Both the position numbers and the translations under genes were made by a program. Shown in pieces: positions 8,611 through 16,710 of a DNA stretch of 64,000 nt. Position 1 is the stretch's first letter; each line of letters starts with the position of its first letter. Under the pieces are notes generated by a model. That model worked only from the letters and a program-made list of their open reading frames with translations, was not told the origin of the DNA and searched no databases. The DNA comes from Lachnospiraceae bacterium (lineage in GTDB: Bacteria; Bacillota; Clostridia; Lachnospirales; Lachnospiraceae), in the NCBI GenBank assembly GCA_902363825.1, contig CABJBK010000002.1:1-64000 (forward strand). The letters are read 5' to 3'.

Positions 8611-8653
8611 GAGAAAAATGGATGCCGTGCCTGCGCAGACATCCATTTGACGG
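8611..8653 (+). repeat. 43-bp dispersed palindromic repeat, copy 1
   Basis: The copy begins GAGAAAAATGGATG and ends CATCCATTTGACGG. The arms AAATGGATG and CATCCATTT pair around a variable GC-rich centre. It has the same length and the same conserved ends as copies at 14076-14118 (opposite strand) and 52501-52543. It lies in the gap between the ilvC terminator and the end of the convergent LysR gene. Confidence 0.75.
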
Positions 8654-8669
8654 ATAAAAGCAGAAACTT

Positions 8670-9575
8670 TTAAGAATGCAAAAGCTCGTGGGATTTGTAG
8701 AAATCCACAAAAAGCTCTAACGATTTTGATGGCTTGACCGATTTCTTATAGGCAAAACCGACTTCACGTTTGTGGATCGGAAAGCCGAGCGGGATTTCGA
8801 TCAGAGAGCCGTCCGCAAGCTCTTTTTTTACAAATTCACGGATGACGCAGGCAACACCGACGCTGATCTTGGCAAACTCGATCAGAAGATCCATGGAGGA
8901 GATATCGATCGAGTCCTGAACCACAATGTGGTTTTCCTGGAGGTAATCGTCGATATACTGTCTGGTCATGTTGTTTTTATCAAGCAGCATGATCGTGGAG
9001 CTCTGCAGGATGCGGTCTTCCTTGACACCTCTTGCTTTTAAGTTGCGCAGATAGTCTTTGGTTGCCACAAAAATATCCTTGATCTCGGCGAGATAATAAA
9101 AATCAATGTTTTTTAAGCTTTCCGGCTTTCCGATCAGTCCGACATCGATCTTGTTTTCTTCCAACAGCTTTAAGGTGTCATTGGTAGACTGACAGGTGAT
9201 GGAGATGTTGATGTGCGGATACAGCTTGATGAATTCTTTCAGATAGGGAAGCAGCATGTATTTACAAAGCGTGGAACTGACACCGATCTTTAAATGGCCG
9301 ACCCCAAGCTCGATGGAATTGCGCAGACGGTCTTCGCCAAGCGCGAGCGTCTCAAACGCGACTTTGACATGGGAGTAGAGCAGTTCGCCCTCCTCGGTCA
9401 AACTGACCCCGCGGGAACTGCGCCGGAAAAGTTCACAGTTCATGCTTTCTTCCAGCTTCTGGATCGATTTGCTGATCGCAGGCTGGCTGATATAGAGTTC
9501 TTTGGCGGCTTTTGAGATGTTGCCGGTTTTCGCGACCGTGTAAAAGATACGGTAGCAGGATAGACTTTGAATCAT
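8670..9575 (-). CDS. LysR-family regulator, probably of leuCD
   Basis: This is a 301-residue protein. An N-terminal winged helix-turn-helix at residues 5-63 (AKTGNISKAAKELYISQPAI, then SKSIQKLEE) and a periplasmic-binding-like effector domain at about 90-295 give the standard LysR layout and length. The ATG at 9575 is preferred because AAAGGA lies 9 bases upstream; an ATG nine bases earlier is too close. It is transcribed divergently from leuC across 184 bases holding a T-N11-A-type palindrome. LysR proteins usually control the divergent neighbour, so activation of leuCD is inferred. The effector is unknown. Confidence 0.87.
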   Translation of the reverse strand: MIQSLSCYRIFYTVAKTGNISKAAKELYISQPAISKSIQKLEESMNCELFRRSSRGVSLTEEGELLYSHVKVAFETLALGEDRLRNSIELGVGHLKIGVSSTLCKYMLLPYLKEFIKLYPHINISITCQSTNDTLKLLEENKIDVGLIGKPESLKNIDFYYLAEIKDIFVATKDYLRNLKARGVKEDRILQSSTIMLLDKNNMTRQYIDDYLQENHIVVQDSIDISSMDLLIEFAKISVGVACVIREFVKKELADGSLIEIPLGFPIHKREVGFAYKKSVKPSKSLELFVDFYKSHELLHS

Positions 9576-9614
9576 AAAAAACATCCTTTCGTAAAGCAAA
9601 ATTCGTTAAATAAG

Positions 9615-9630
9615 TATGGCGTATGCCATA
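9615..9630. promoter_or_regulatory. LysR-type palindrome between the LysR gene and leuC
   Basis: TATGGC-GTAT-GCCATA is a 6-base inverted repeat with the T-N11-A form typical of LysR recognition sites. It lies 40 bases from the LysR gene start. A second partial site, GGTATGCATG, follows. The leuC promoter has a good TAGAAT (9688-9693) but no good -35, which suits an activator-dependent promoter. Confidence 0.55.
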
Positions 9631-9719
9631 ACCGGTATGCATGATAAACATATTTATTATGTATTACTATTATATCACTACTTATGTTAGAATAGCAATA
9701 AAAGATAAAATATTCTTGA

Positions 9720-9731
9720 TTGCTCACGTTA
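9720..9731 (+). promoter_or_regulatory. 12-base motif shared with the ilvN leader
   Basis: TTGCTCACGTTA is the exact reverse complement of the motif at 6962-6973. It lies between the probable -10 element and the leuC ribosome site. Confidence 0.35.
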
Positions 9732-9759
9732 TATTTTAAAGTGTAGGAGGAAAATTGAA

Positions 9760-11016
9760 ATGGGAATGACGATGACACAGAAAATTCTTGCGGCGCACGC
9801 AGGACTTGACTCAGTCTGTGCGGGACAGCTGATCGAGGCGGATCTGGATCTGGTGCTCGGAAATGATATCACATCTCCGGTCGCAATTCATGAAATGGAT
9901 AAAATGAAGGTGGATGGCGTTTTTCATAAGGATAAGATCGCGCTGGTTTTGGATCATTTTGTTCCGAATAAAGATATCAAGTCGGCAGAACACTGCAAAT
10001 GCGTGCGTGAGTTTGCCTGTAAGCATGATATTACCAATTATTTTGATGTTGGAGAGATGGGGATCGAGCATGCGCTGCTTCCGGAAAAAGGACTTACCGT
10101 TGCCGGTGATGTGATTATCGGAGCGGATTCACATACCTGTACCTATGGGGCGCTCGGAGCATTTTCCACCGGTGTGGGAAGTACGGATATGGCAGCCGGT
10201 ATGGCGACCGGAAAAGCATGGTTTAAGGTTCCGTCCGCGATCCGTGTAAATATCACCGGAAAGCCGGGCAAATGGGTCAGCGGAAAAGACGTGATCTTAC
10301 ATCTGATCGGAATGATCGGTGTGGACGGCGCACTGTACCGTTCCCTGGAGTTTGTCGGAGACGGAATTAAAAACTTAAACATGGATGACCGTTTCACGAT
10401 CGCGAATATGGCGATCGAGGCAGGAGCAAAAAACGGAATCTTCCCGGTGGACGAGATTGCGGAAGCATATATGAAAGAACACAGCAAACGCCCGTATCAG
10501 GTATATGAGGCAGATGCGGACGCAGAGTATGATGAGGAATATACGATTGATCTTAGTACATTAAAATCAACCGTATCATTCCCGCATCTTCCGGAAAATA
10601 CACATACCATCGATGAAGTCGGGGATATCAGGATTGATCAGGTCGTGATCGGTTCCTGTACAAACGGACGTCTGGAAGACTTAAAGACTGCGGCTGAGAT
10701 CTTAAAGGGCAAAAAAGTGGCAAAGGGACTTCGTGTCATCGTGATCCCGGCAACACAGCAGATCTATCTGGATGCAATGGCAGCCGGATATATCCGTACC
10801 TTTATCGAGGCGGGAGCGGTGGTAAGCACACCGACCTGCGGACCATGCCTTGGAGGATACATGGGAATCCTTGCGGCAGGGGAACGATGCGTATCCACCA
10901 CAAACCGTAACTTTGTCGGAAGAATGGGACATGTTGATTCCGAAGTTTATCTTGCGAGCCCGGCTGTGGCGGCGGCAAGTGCGCTGACCGGAAAAATTTC
11001 CGCACCAGTTGATTGA
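9760..11016 (+). CDS. leuC: 3-isopropylmalate dehydratase large subunit
   Basis: This is a 418-residue aconitase-family protein, the length of the shorter bacterial/archaeal LeuC group. Fe-S cluster ligands are visible in [11 protein letters not shown] and [13 protein letters not shown], with the active-site segment [20 protein letters not shown]. With LeuD it isomerises 2-isopropylmalate to 3-isopropylmalate in leucine synthesis; members of this subfamily can also act on citramalate or homoaconitate. The leuD gene begins 18 bases downstream. GGAGG precedes the start. leuA and leuB are not in the window, so the remaining leucine steps are encoded elsewhere. Confidence 0.92.
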   Translation: MGMTMTQKILAAHAGLDSVCAGQLIEADLDLVLGNDITSPVAIHEMDKMKVDGVFHKDKIALVLDHFVPNKDIKSAEHCKCVREFACKHDITNYFDVGEMGIEHALLPEKGLTVAGDVIIGADSHTCTYGALGAFSTGVGSTDMAAGMATGKAWFKVPSAIRVNITGKPGKWVSGKDVILHLIGMIGVDGALYRSLEFVGDGIKNLNMDDRFTIANMAIEAGAKNGIFPVDEIAEAYMKEHSKRPYQVYEADADAEYDEEYTIDLSTLKSTVSFPHLPENTHTIDEVGDIRIDQVVIGSCTNGRLEDLKTAAEILKGKKVAKGLRVIVIPATQQIYLDAMAAGYIRTFIEAGAVVSTPTCGPCLGGYMGILAAGERCVSTTNRNFVGRMGHVDSEVYLASPAVAAASALTGKISAPVD

Positions 11017-11034
11017 TAGGAGGTAAGTAGATAG

Positions 11035-11523
11035 ATGAAAGCACATGGAGACGTATTTAAATTTGGAGATAACGTGGATACCGATGTCATTATTCCTGCG
11101 CGGTATTTAAATTCTTCCGAGCCAAAAGAACTGGCGGCTCACTGCATGGAAGATATCGATAAGGATTTTGTGAAAAAAGTAAAAAAAGGCGATCTGATCG
11201 TTGCAAATAAAAACTTTGGCTGCGGTTCTTCCAGAGAACATGCGCCGATCGCGATCAAGGCTGCTGGGGTAAGCTGTGTGATCGCGGAGACTTTCGCACG
11301 TATTTTTTACCGGAATGCGATCAATATCGGACTGCCGATCATTGAATGCAAGGAAGCGGCAGAAAATATTGACGCGGGAGACGAAGTGGAAGTTGATTTT
11401 GACAGCGGCATGATCTATGACAAGACCAAAGGAACCTCCTATCAGGGGCAGGCGTTCCCGGAGTTTATGCAAAAGATCATTAAAGCTGAGGGACTGATCA
11501 ACTACATCAATCAGAAAAACTAA
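11035..11523 (+). CDS. leuD: 3-isopropylmalate dehydratase small subunit
   Basis: This is a 162-residue swivel-domain subunit, the short LeuD type that pairs with the 418-residue LeuC type. Typical motifs are [16 protein letters not shown] at the N-terminus and [19 protein letters not shown], which lines the substrate site. It follows leuC with AGGAGGT before the ATG, and the operon ends at the hairpin just after its stop. Its function depends on complex formation with LeuC. Confidence 0.94.
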   Translation: MKAHGDVFKFGDNVDTDVIIPARYLNSSEPKELAAHCMEDIDKDFVKKVKKGDLIVANKNFGCGSSREHAPIAIKAAGVSCVIAETFARIFYRNAINIGLPIIECKEAAENIDAGDEVEVDFDSGMIYDKTKGTSYQGQAFPEFMQKIIKAEGLINYINQKN

Positions 11524-11525
11524 AG

Positions 11526-11567
11526 AAAAAAGCTGCCAAAAAGGAGGAATCCTTTTGACAGCTTTTT
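11526..11567. terminator. Bidirectional terminator between leuD and the AP2-like gene
   Basis: AAAAAGCTGCCAAAAAGG pairs with CCTTTTGACAGCTTTTT with one mismatch. An A-run on one side and a T-run on the other allow it to serve both convergent genes. Confidence 0.8.
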
Positions 11568-11574
11568 CACTGTT

Positions 11575-12372
11575 TTATGAAAAAGAGGCAAGATAAGTGA
11601 GGTATTTTTCCGGCAAAACCAGGTCTGCATAAAGTTCCGCGTACTGGCTTGGCGAGAGAAAATCGATGTAATTGACCGGAAATTCCCGGTGGATCCCCGC
11701 ATCTTTTGCGAGATCGCATGCCTTGTTATATGCGATGGCGGCGAGATAGTCGCTTTCATAGGTGCCGAGAGAAAAGTATCCGTTGATATGTATCTTCGCC
11801 TGATAAGAGATCTTTCCGCCTGCCTGCAGCATATTCACACCGGCGTAGGGGTTGATGATCATGATATTGGAATACCGGTAATCGGAGAAATCTTCATTTA
11901 CGAACCGGAAATCTTTTCCGGGAACCCCGTGGCTTTTGATGCCGTAGCGGGAAAGAATATTATACTGCATCCCATAATCGCTTACGAACAGATGACCGCC
12001 ACGTTTCTGGATCCGATGGCTGGAATAATAAAACAGATCATCGATATCGAACTTTAAGATCAGTGTGGGCGAAAGAAAATATTCAAAATAATTTCTGCGC
12101 AGGTAGATCGGTGTCTTGATGTAGACCCCGTTATCCCGGAAATTCATAAGGGTGACCGTCTTGTCGAAAGATAAAACACCACGGTGCGCAAGTGCGTGCT
12201 CGAAAGAGACCGACGGATCCCGCAAAAGGGCGTCGGCTTTCTGATAAGCCTGGTTTGCGGTATCTTCGGACGCGTAACTGCCGAGACTGATATGCTTGTT
12301 CTGATAGGTGATGCTGGAACGGTAATAGATGGTTCCGTCTTTTTTTGTCGCGGTATAAACGCCTGGGAGCAT
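11575..12372 (-). CDS. AP2-HNH-like-AP2 protein, probably a degenerate homing-endonuclease relative
   Basis: This is a 265-residue protein. Residues 4-50 look like an AP2/ERF DNA-binding fold (GVYTATKKDG, then ISLGSYASEDTANQAYQKA). Residues 186-235 look like a second (ISYQAKIHINGYFSLGTYES, then DYLAAIAYNKA). The centre, about 118-175, resembles an HNH core (HLFVSDYGMQYNILSRYGI, then DFRFVNEDFSDYRYSNIMII), keeping the late Asn but lacking the usual catalytic His pair. AP2-HNH proteins are typical of selfish endonucleases; this one may be a domesticated DNA-binding protein. AAGGAGG precedes the start, and an extended -10 (TGGTATAAT) lies upstream. Its function is unknown. Confidence 0.6.
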   Translation of the reverse strand: MLPGVYTATKKDGTIYYRSSITYQNKHISLGSYASEDTANQAYQKADALLRDPSVSFEHALAHRGVLSFDKTVTLMNFRDNGVYIKTPIYLRRNYFEYFLSPTLILKFDIDDLFYYSSHRIQKRGGHLFVSDYGMQYNILSRYGIKSHGVPGKDFRFVNEDFSDYRYSNIMIINPYAGVNMLQAGGKISYQAKIHINGYFSLGTYESDYLAAIAYNKACDLAKDAGIHREFPVNYIDFLSPSQYAELYADLVLPEKYLTYLASFS

Positions 12373-12410
12373 AAGGTTAAAGTTCCTCCTTGGTAGTATC
12401 TTTGGTTATT

Positions 12411-12419
12411 ATTATACCA
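12411..12419 (-). promoter_or_regulatory. Extended -10 promoter of the AP2-like gene
   Basis: On the minus strand TGGTATAAT forms an extended -10 element about 40 bases before the gene start. The -35 region is weak. Confidence 0.5.
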
Positions 12420-12438
12420 CACATTTTAGGTTTTTGGA

Positions 12439-12467
12439 TTGACAGAAGAAAAGCCTTTATTTATAAT
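12439..12467 (+). promoter_or_regulatory. Consensus promoter of thrC
   Basis: TTGACA (12439-12444), a 17-base spacer and TATAAT (12462-12467) form a perfect sigma-A consensus promoter 54 bases before the thrC start. Confidence 0.85.
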
Positions 12468-12520
12468 GAAAAACAGTACGAATATTTAGAATAATACTTA
12501 GGAAAGAAGAGGATGAGAGA

Positions 12521-14014
12521 ATGGATTTAATTTATTCAAGTACACGAAATGCAAAGGAAAAGGTAACTGCTTCCCAGGCTATCTTAAAGGGACTTGCAGA
12601 TGACGGCGGATTATTCGTGCCGGATCGTATCCCTTCTTTGGATGTGACGATAGATGAACTTGCCGATATGAATTATCAGGAGACTGCATACGCGGTCATG
12701 AAACAGTTTTTAACAGATTTTACCGAGGAAGAGTTAAAGGACTGCATTCAGAAAGCATATGACAGCAAATTCGATACAAAAGAGATCGCTCCGCTTGTAG
12801 AATCAGACGGCGCCTATTATTTAGAGCTGTTCCACGGCCCGACGATCGCTTTTAAGGATATGGCATTATCCATTCTGCCTCATCTGCTGATCACAGCGGC
12901 ACGCAAGAATCAGGTAAAGAACGATATCGTGATCCTGACAGCGACTTCCGGAGATACCGGTAAGGCAGCGCTTGCAGGTTTCGCGGATGTCAAGGGTACC
13001 AAGATCATCGTATTTTATCCGAAGAACGGTGTGAGCCCGATCCAGGAAAAACAGATGGTGACACAGAAGGGTGACAATACCTATGTAGTCGGCATTCATG
13101 GAAACTTTGATCAGGCACAGACCGGTGTGAAAAAGATGTTCCAGGATAAGGAACTTGCCGCACAGATGGATGCTGCGGGCTTCCAGTTCTCATCCGCAAA
13201 CTCTATCAATATCGGACGTCTGGTTCCTCAGATCGCTTATTATGTATATGCATACGCAAAACTGTACAAAAAAGGTGAGATCGCAAAGGATGAAAAGATC
13301 AATGTGGTAGTACCGACCGGAAACTTCGGAAATATTCTCGCTGCGTTCTATGCAAAGAATATGGGACTTCCGATCGCAAAACTGATCTGCGCATCCAATG
13401 AAAATAAAGTACTGTTTGATTTCTTCCGCACCGGAACTTATGATAAGAACCGTGAGTTCATGCTGACATCTTCTCCGTCCATGGACATTCTGATTTCAAG
13501 CAACCTGGAGCGCCTGATCTACCGTATCGCCGGAAATGACGCGGCAAAGAATAAAGAGCTGATGACTGCACTGACTTCTGACGGCGCTTATGCGATCACA
13601 GAAGAAATGAAAGAACAGCTTGCTGATTTCTACGGAAATTATACAAGTGAAGCGGAGACAGCAAAAGTGATCTGTGACCTGTATGACAAGACCGGATATG
13701 TGATCGATACCCATACCGCAGTAGCAGCTGGTGTTTATAAGAAATACAAAGAAGAGACCAAAGACACAGAGACAAAGACGGTGATTGCTTCCACAGCCAG
13801 TCCGTTCAAATTTACCAGAAGCGTTATGGATGCGATTGATAAGGAAAAATACGATTCCATGACAGATTTCGAGCTGGTAGATGAGCTGAGCCGCATCGGA
13901 CATGTCGCAGTACCGAAGGCGATCGAAGAGATCCGTACCGCAAAAGTGTTACATGATACTGTATGCGAAGTGGCTGAAATGCCGGAAGTTGTAAAGAAGT
14001 TCCTTGCAATTTAA
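12521..14014 (+). CDS. thrC: Threonine synthase
   Basis: This is a 497-residue protein, the long type of threonine synthase found in many Clostridia and in E. coli/yeast-like branches. An N-terminal cap (YSSTRNAKEKVTASQAILKG, then LADDGGLFVP) precedes the PLP domain. The PLP lysine lies in FHGPTIAFKDMALS and the phosphate-binding loop is TATSGDTGKAALAGF. It converts O-phosphohomoserine to threonine in the cytosol. It is a single-gene unit with its own consensus promoter and a strong terminator, standing divergent from the AP2-like gene. No attenuator or T-box is visible in the short leader. Confidence 0.95.
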   Translation: MDLIYSSTRNAKEKVTASQAILKGLADDGGLFVPDRIPSLDVTIDELADMNYQETAYAVMKQFLTDFTEEELKDCIQKAYDSKFDTKEIAPLVESDGAYYLELFHGPTIAFKDMALSILPHLLITAARKNQVKNDIVILTATSGDTGKAALAGFADVKGTKIIVFYPKNGVSPIQEKQMVTQKGDNTYVVGIHGNFDQAQTGVKKMFQDKELAAQMDAAGFQFSSANSINIGRLVPQIAYYVYAYAKLYKKGEIAKDEKINVVVPTGNFGNILAAFYAKNMGLPIAKLICASNENKVLFDFFRTGTYDKNREFMLTSSPSMDILISSNLERLIYRIAGNDAAKNKELMTALTSDGAYAITEEMKEQLADFYGNYTSEAETAKVICDLYDKTGYVIDTHTAVAAGVYKKYKEETKDTETKTVIASTASPFKFTRSVMDAIDKEKYDSMTDFELVDELSRIGHVAVPKAIEEIRTAKVLHDTVCEVAEMPEVVKKFLAI

Positions 14015-14075
14015 TAAAAGGTGAGCGTTGAAACAGAGACGAAATACGCTTTGCGCATTCCGCTCTGATCAGCGG

Positions 14076-14118
14076 CCGTCAAATGGACGCTCGTACAAGC
14101 ACCGTGTCCATTTTCCTC
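14076..14118 (-). repeat. 43-bp dispersed palindromic repeat, copy 2
   Basis: Read on the minus strand it begins GAGGAAAATGGAC and ends GTCCATTTGACGG. It is the same length as copies 1 and 3. Similarity to copy 3 continues past the end as CGGCYGCKGATC, so the full element may be nearer 60-70 bases. It lies between the thrC stop and the terminator. Confidence 0.75.
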
Positions 14119-14136
14119 GTCGCCATTACAAAAGAT

Positions 14137-14176
14137 AACCCCTGTGATTCCAAAGAAGCGGAATCACAGGGGTTTC
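14137..14176. terminator. Bidirectional terminator between thrC and the CheX-like gene
   Basis: AACCCCTGTGATTCC pairs perfectly over 13 or more bases with GGAATCACAGGGGTTT around an 8-base loop. Confidence 0.85.
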
Positions 14177-14208
14177 GTTTACGTCTCTATTTTTATTTAA
14201 AATCTGTG

Positions 14209-15093
14209 TTAGAAAGAAAACAGAAAATTTATCGTTCCAAACGGATAAATGACCGGAAACAGATAGGCGTTCTGGCTGAGAGAGAGTACGTCGTAATGAT
14301 GGATTTCCGGTGGATCCAGTGTCAGTTCGATTGAAAAATCATTGGAAAGATTTACGTTGTAAAGTCCGTTGTGCAGGTTCAAGAAATCCTCCAGTGAAGC
14401 TTTTACATATTCATCAAAGTCCTCAAACTGCTCGTCCACATAGCGGGAAGCAAAAGCAACCGCGGTGTTCGGATCGATATCAAGCGCAGAAGTCATAGAG
14501 AGTGTATCATTGTGTGTCTTCTGGCTGATGCAGTAGTTGGTCGGATATTCCGGACAAGGAATCGGATTTAACGTAGTAAAATCCTCGCCGATAAAACGAA
14601 CCAGATTGTTGAACAGGAGATAGAGGTAATGGATCGCCTTGTCTGCCTGCGGATGGTTGGAAAAACTGCAGTAGTTTTTCAGCATATTCGTGACAACTTC
14701 CTTTTTCTCGGTTGCCATATCAAGGTCGTAGATCTCATATTCCGACTGATAGTCCACGATCAGGTTCTCAAAATCCGTGTTGGTCAGAATGCCCTGTTCG
14801 ATTAGGATCTGTCCCAGAAGAAGATAGTCCGGTTTTTGCATCTTTAACAGGCTGTTTACCTGTTCCTCGGTCATATAACCGCCCTGTACGGCGAGTTCAC
14901 CGAAGCGTTTGTCTTCATGGGTCTGCATGATGATGATGTTGTCAGCCTCGCTGGCAGTCATATAGCCGGCGTGGATGGCAAGAGTTCCGAGTTTTATGTG
15001 CGTGGTAGATTCTTCCTTGATCGCATTGATGAGCTGTTCTGAAGTGACAACTCCGCGGCTGAGAAGAAAATTGCCGAAAAATTGTGTATACAT
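14209..15093 (-). CDS. CheX-like protein with GspE-N-type repeats
   Basis: This is a 294-residue protein. The N-terminal 110 residues hold three helical repeats of the form LLSRGxVTxEQLxxAI...LGxLxxxxGYMT, similar to the MshEN/GspE N-terminal domain that can bind nucleotides such as c-di-GMP. The C-terminal 150 residues look like a CheX/CheC phosphatase fold, with DFLNLHNGLYN spaced about 22 residues before a proline, where the family normally has ExxN. The acid is thus Asp or displaced. It starts 3 bases after the CheY gene stop, so it probably dephosphorylates or reads that regulator. Enzymatic activity is uncertain. Confidence 0.7.
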   Translation of the reverse strand: MYTQFFGNFLLSRGVVTSEQLINAIKEESTTHIKLGTLAIHAGYMTASEADNIIIMQTHEDKRFGELAVQGGYMTEEQVNSLLKMQKPDYLLLGQILIEQGILTNTDFENLIVDYQSEYEIYDLDMATEKKEVVTNMLKNYCSFSNHPQADKAIHYLYLLFNNLVRFIGEDFTTLNPIPCPEYPTNYCISQKTHNDTLSMTSALDIDPNTAVAFASRYVDEQFEDFDEYVKASLEDFLNLHNGLYNVNLSNDFSIELTLDPPEIHHYDVLSLSQNAYLFPVIYPFGTINFLFSF

Positions 15094-15096
15094 AAC

Positions 15097-15474
15097 TTAT
15101 CTCCCTTCAAATTTTACGGAAAGAATCGATTTTATCTGATCCGTATTCAGAGGCTTCTGGATGAAATCCCGTGCGCCTGCCTCAATCGCGTTTCGAAGCT
15201 GAGTCTGGGTACCAACCGAAGATACAATGATGATATATGCATTCGGATCAATTCTGCAAATTTCAGAAACAGCGGAAATACCGTCCTTCTGTGGCATAAC
15301 AATATCTAAGAATACGATATCCGGTTTTTCAGCTTTAAATTTTTCAATTGCTTCCTGCCCATTTGCAGCTTCGAAAAAATGCTTGCCGCCAAATGTAGTC
15401 AAAACGTCCTTTAACTGTTTTCTCGCAAGAATAGAATCGTCTCCGATTAAAATTTTAGCATCTTCAAGTTTCAT
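15097..15474 (-). CDS. CheY-like single-domain response regulator
   Basis: This 125-residue receiver has no output domain. Acidic residues D11-D12 (ILIGDDS), probable phosphoacceptor D56 in DIVFLDIVMPQKDG and the lysine in FIQKPLN are all present. The ATG at 15474 was chosen for AAGGAGATATCT upstream. It is the first gene of a two-gene operon with the CheX-like protein, behind a TTGAAA-17-TAAAAT promoter. No flagellar or other chemotaxis gene is nearby, so whether it serves motility or another output is open. Confidence 0.9.
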   Translation of the reverse strand: MKLEDAKILIGDDSILARKQLKDVLTTFGGKHFFEAANGQEAIEKFKAEKPDIVFLDIVMPQKDGISAVSEICRIDPNAYIIIVSSVGTQTQLRNAIEAGARDFIQKPLNTDQIKSILSVKFEGR

Positions 15475-15522
15475 GTAGATATCTCCTTCAAATATAGTCA
15501 AAATACTTTCTGATATGTAAGT

Positions 15523-15551
15523 ATTTTACAATAAAATCAGAAAAGTTTCAA
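15523..15551 (-). promoter_or_regulatory. Promoter of the CheY/CheX-like operon
   Basis: On the minus strand TTGAAA (15546-15551) and TAAAAT (15523-15528) are 17 bases apart, about 48 bases before the start codon. Confidence 0.65.
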
Positions 15552-15576
15552 TCTTTATATCGAAATAAAAATAAGA

Positions 15577-15605
15577 TTGCAACCCATGGTGACAGAGATT
15601 ATAAT
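15577..15605 (+). promoter_or_regulatory. Promoter of the 114-residue membrane protein gene
   Basis: TTGCAA (15577-15582), a 17-base spacer and TATAAT (15600-15605). Confidence 0.7.
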
Positions 15606-15643
15606 AGAATTCGAAATGTGAGAGAAGAGAGGGCGGAAGAAAT

Positions 15644-15988
15644 ATGGAAGGAATCAATGTCGGATTGCTGCTTGATGTTTTTCTGATCGTGTTTGGCGGA
15701 TACCTGGTCTACGCGGCACGAAACATGAAAAAAACAGGAAAACCGGGAAACATGCTGTTAGATGCGGAGGAGCTTGCCAGATGCCGTGACAGCAGAAAAA
15801 TGGCAGAAGAAGTGGCGCGTTATATGCTTCCGTTCGGGGCAGAGACGGTTCTCTGCGGGATAGCCGGTACCGTCAATATGATCTTTTATAAGAGCAACCG
15901 GATAAATACCGTGATATTATTTGCATTTTTGATCGTGTGCCTGTGGTTTGTCACAAAATTCCGGCACATCAGGGAAAAATTTCTATAA
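15644..15988 (+). CDS. Small membrane protein, unknown function
   Basis: This is a 114-residue protein with a hydrophobic segment at residues 6-25 and one or two more near 65-105 (AETVLCGIAGTVNMIFY, INTVILFAFLIVCLWFV). A charged stretch (KKTGKPGNM, then RCRDSRKMAEEV) between them should be cytoplasmic. The pattern resembles small DUF3784-like membrane proteins of Firmicutes, but I cannot assign a family safely. It has its own promoter, and deoC follows 65 bases downstream. Confidence 0.7.
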   Translation: MEGINVGLLLDVFLIVFGGYLVYAARNMKKTGKPGNMLLDAEELARCRDSRKMAEEVARYMLPFGAETVLCGIAGTVNMIFYKSNRINTVILFAFLIVCLWFVTKFRHIREKFL

Positions 15989-16053
15989 AGAAACCGCTGG
16001 AAAAGAGATTGGAAATATTATAGAATAGAAAAACAGGCGAAAGGAGATTGGAA

Positions 16054-16710
16054 ATGAACAAAGAAGAATTATACCGTTATGTGGATCATACAGCTTTAAA
16101 GGCATTTACTACCTGGGAGGAGATCGAGAAACTCTGCGACGAAGCGGTTTCTTATCATATGGCATCCGTGTGCATCCCAAGCTGCTACATTAAACGGGTA
16201 CATGATAAATATGGGGACAAACTGCCGGTCTGTACGGTAGTGGGATTCCCGCTTGGAAACTGTAACACCGAGAGCAAGGTGGCGGAGACCAGACAGGCAC
16301 TTGCAGATGGAGCTTCGGAGATCGATATGGTCATCAATATCGGGGATGTAAAAAACGGAGCGTACGATAAAGTAGAGCAGGAGATCGCGCTGTTAAAGAA
16401 GACAGTCGGCGATAAAGTGTTAAAGGTCATCATTGAGACCTGTTACCTGACGAAAGAGGAAAAGATCGCCATGTGCCATGCCGTAACAGAGGCGAAGGCA
16501 GATTTTATCAAGACTTCTACCGGATTCGGAACGGGCGGAGCAACGTTTGAGGATGTTGCGCTGATGGCAGAGCATATTGGAAAGGACGTAAAGATCAAGG
16601 CTGCGGGCGGTGTGCGCTCCAAAGAAGATATGGAACGTTACATTGCGCTTGGATGCAGCAGGATCGGAACAAGTTCGGCGATCAAGATGTTAGAAGGAAG
16701 CGAAGCATAA
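16054..16710 (+). CDS. deoC: Deoxyribose-phosphate aldolase
   Basis: This is a 218-residue class I aldolase. The Schiff-base lysine lies in FIKTSTGFGTGGAT, and the second active-site lysine in VKIKAAGGVRS. It cleaves 2-deoxyribose-5-phosphate to acetaldehyde and glyceraldehyde-3-phosphate in deoxynucleoside breakdown. The ATG at 16054 is preferred to an upstream TTG because AAAGGAG lies at correct spacing. Its stop codon overlaps the cdd start by one base, so deoC-cdd form a nucleoside-salvage operon; pyn, which acts in the same pathway, is far away at 61454. Confidence 0.95.
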   Translation: MNKEELYRYVDHTALKAFTTWEEIEKLCDEAVSYHMASVCIPSCYIKRVHDKYGDKLPVCTVVGFPLGNCNTESKVAETRQALADGASEIDMVINIGDVKNGAYDKVEQEIALLKKTVGDKVLKVIIETCYLTKEEKIAMCHAVTEAKADFIKTSTGFGTGGATFEDVALMAEHIGKDVKIKAAGGVRSKEDMERYIALGCSRIGTSSAIKMLEGSEA

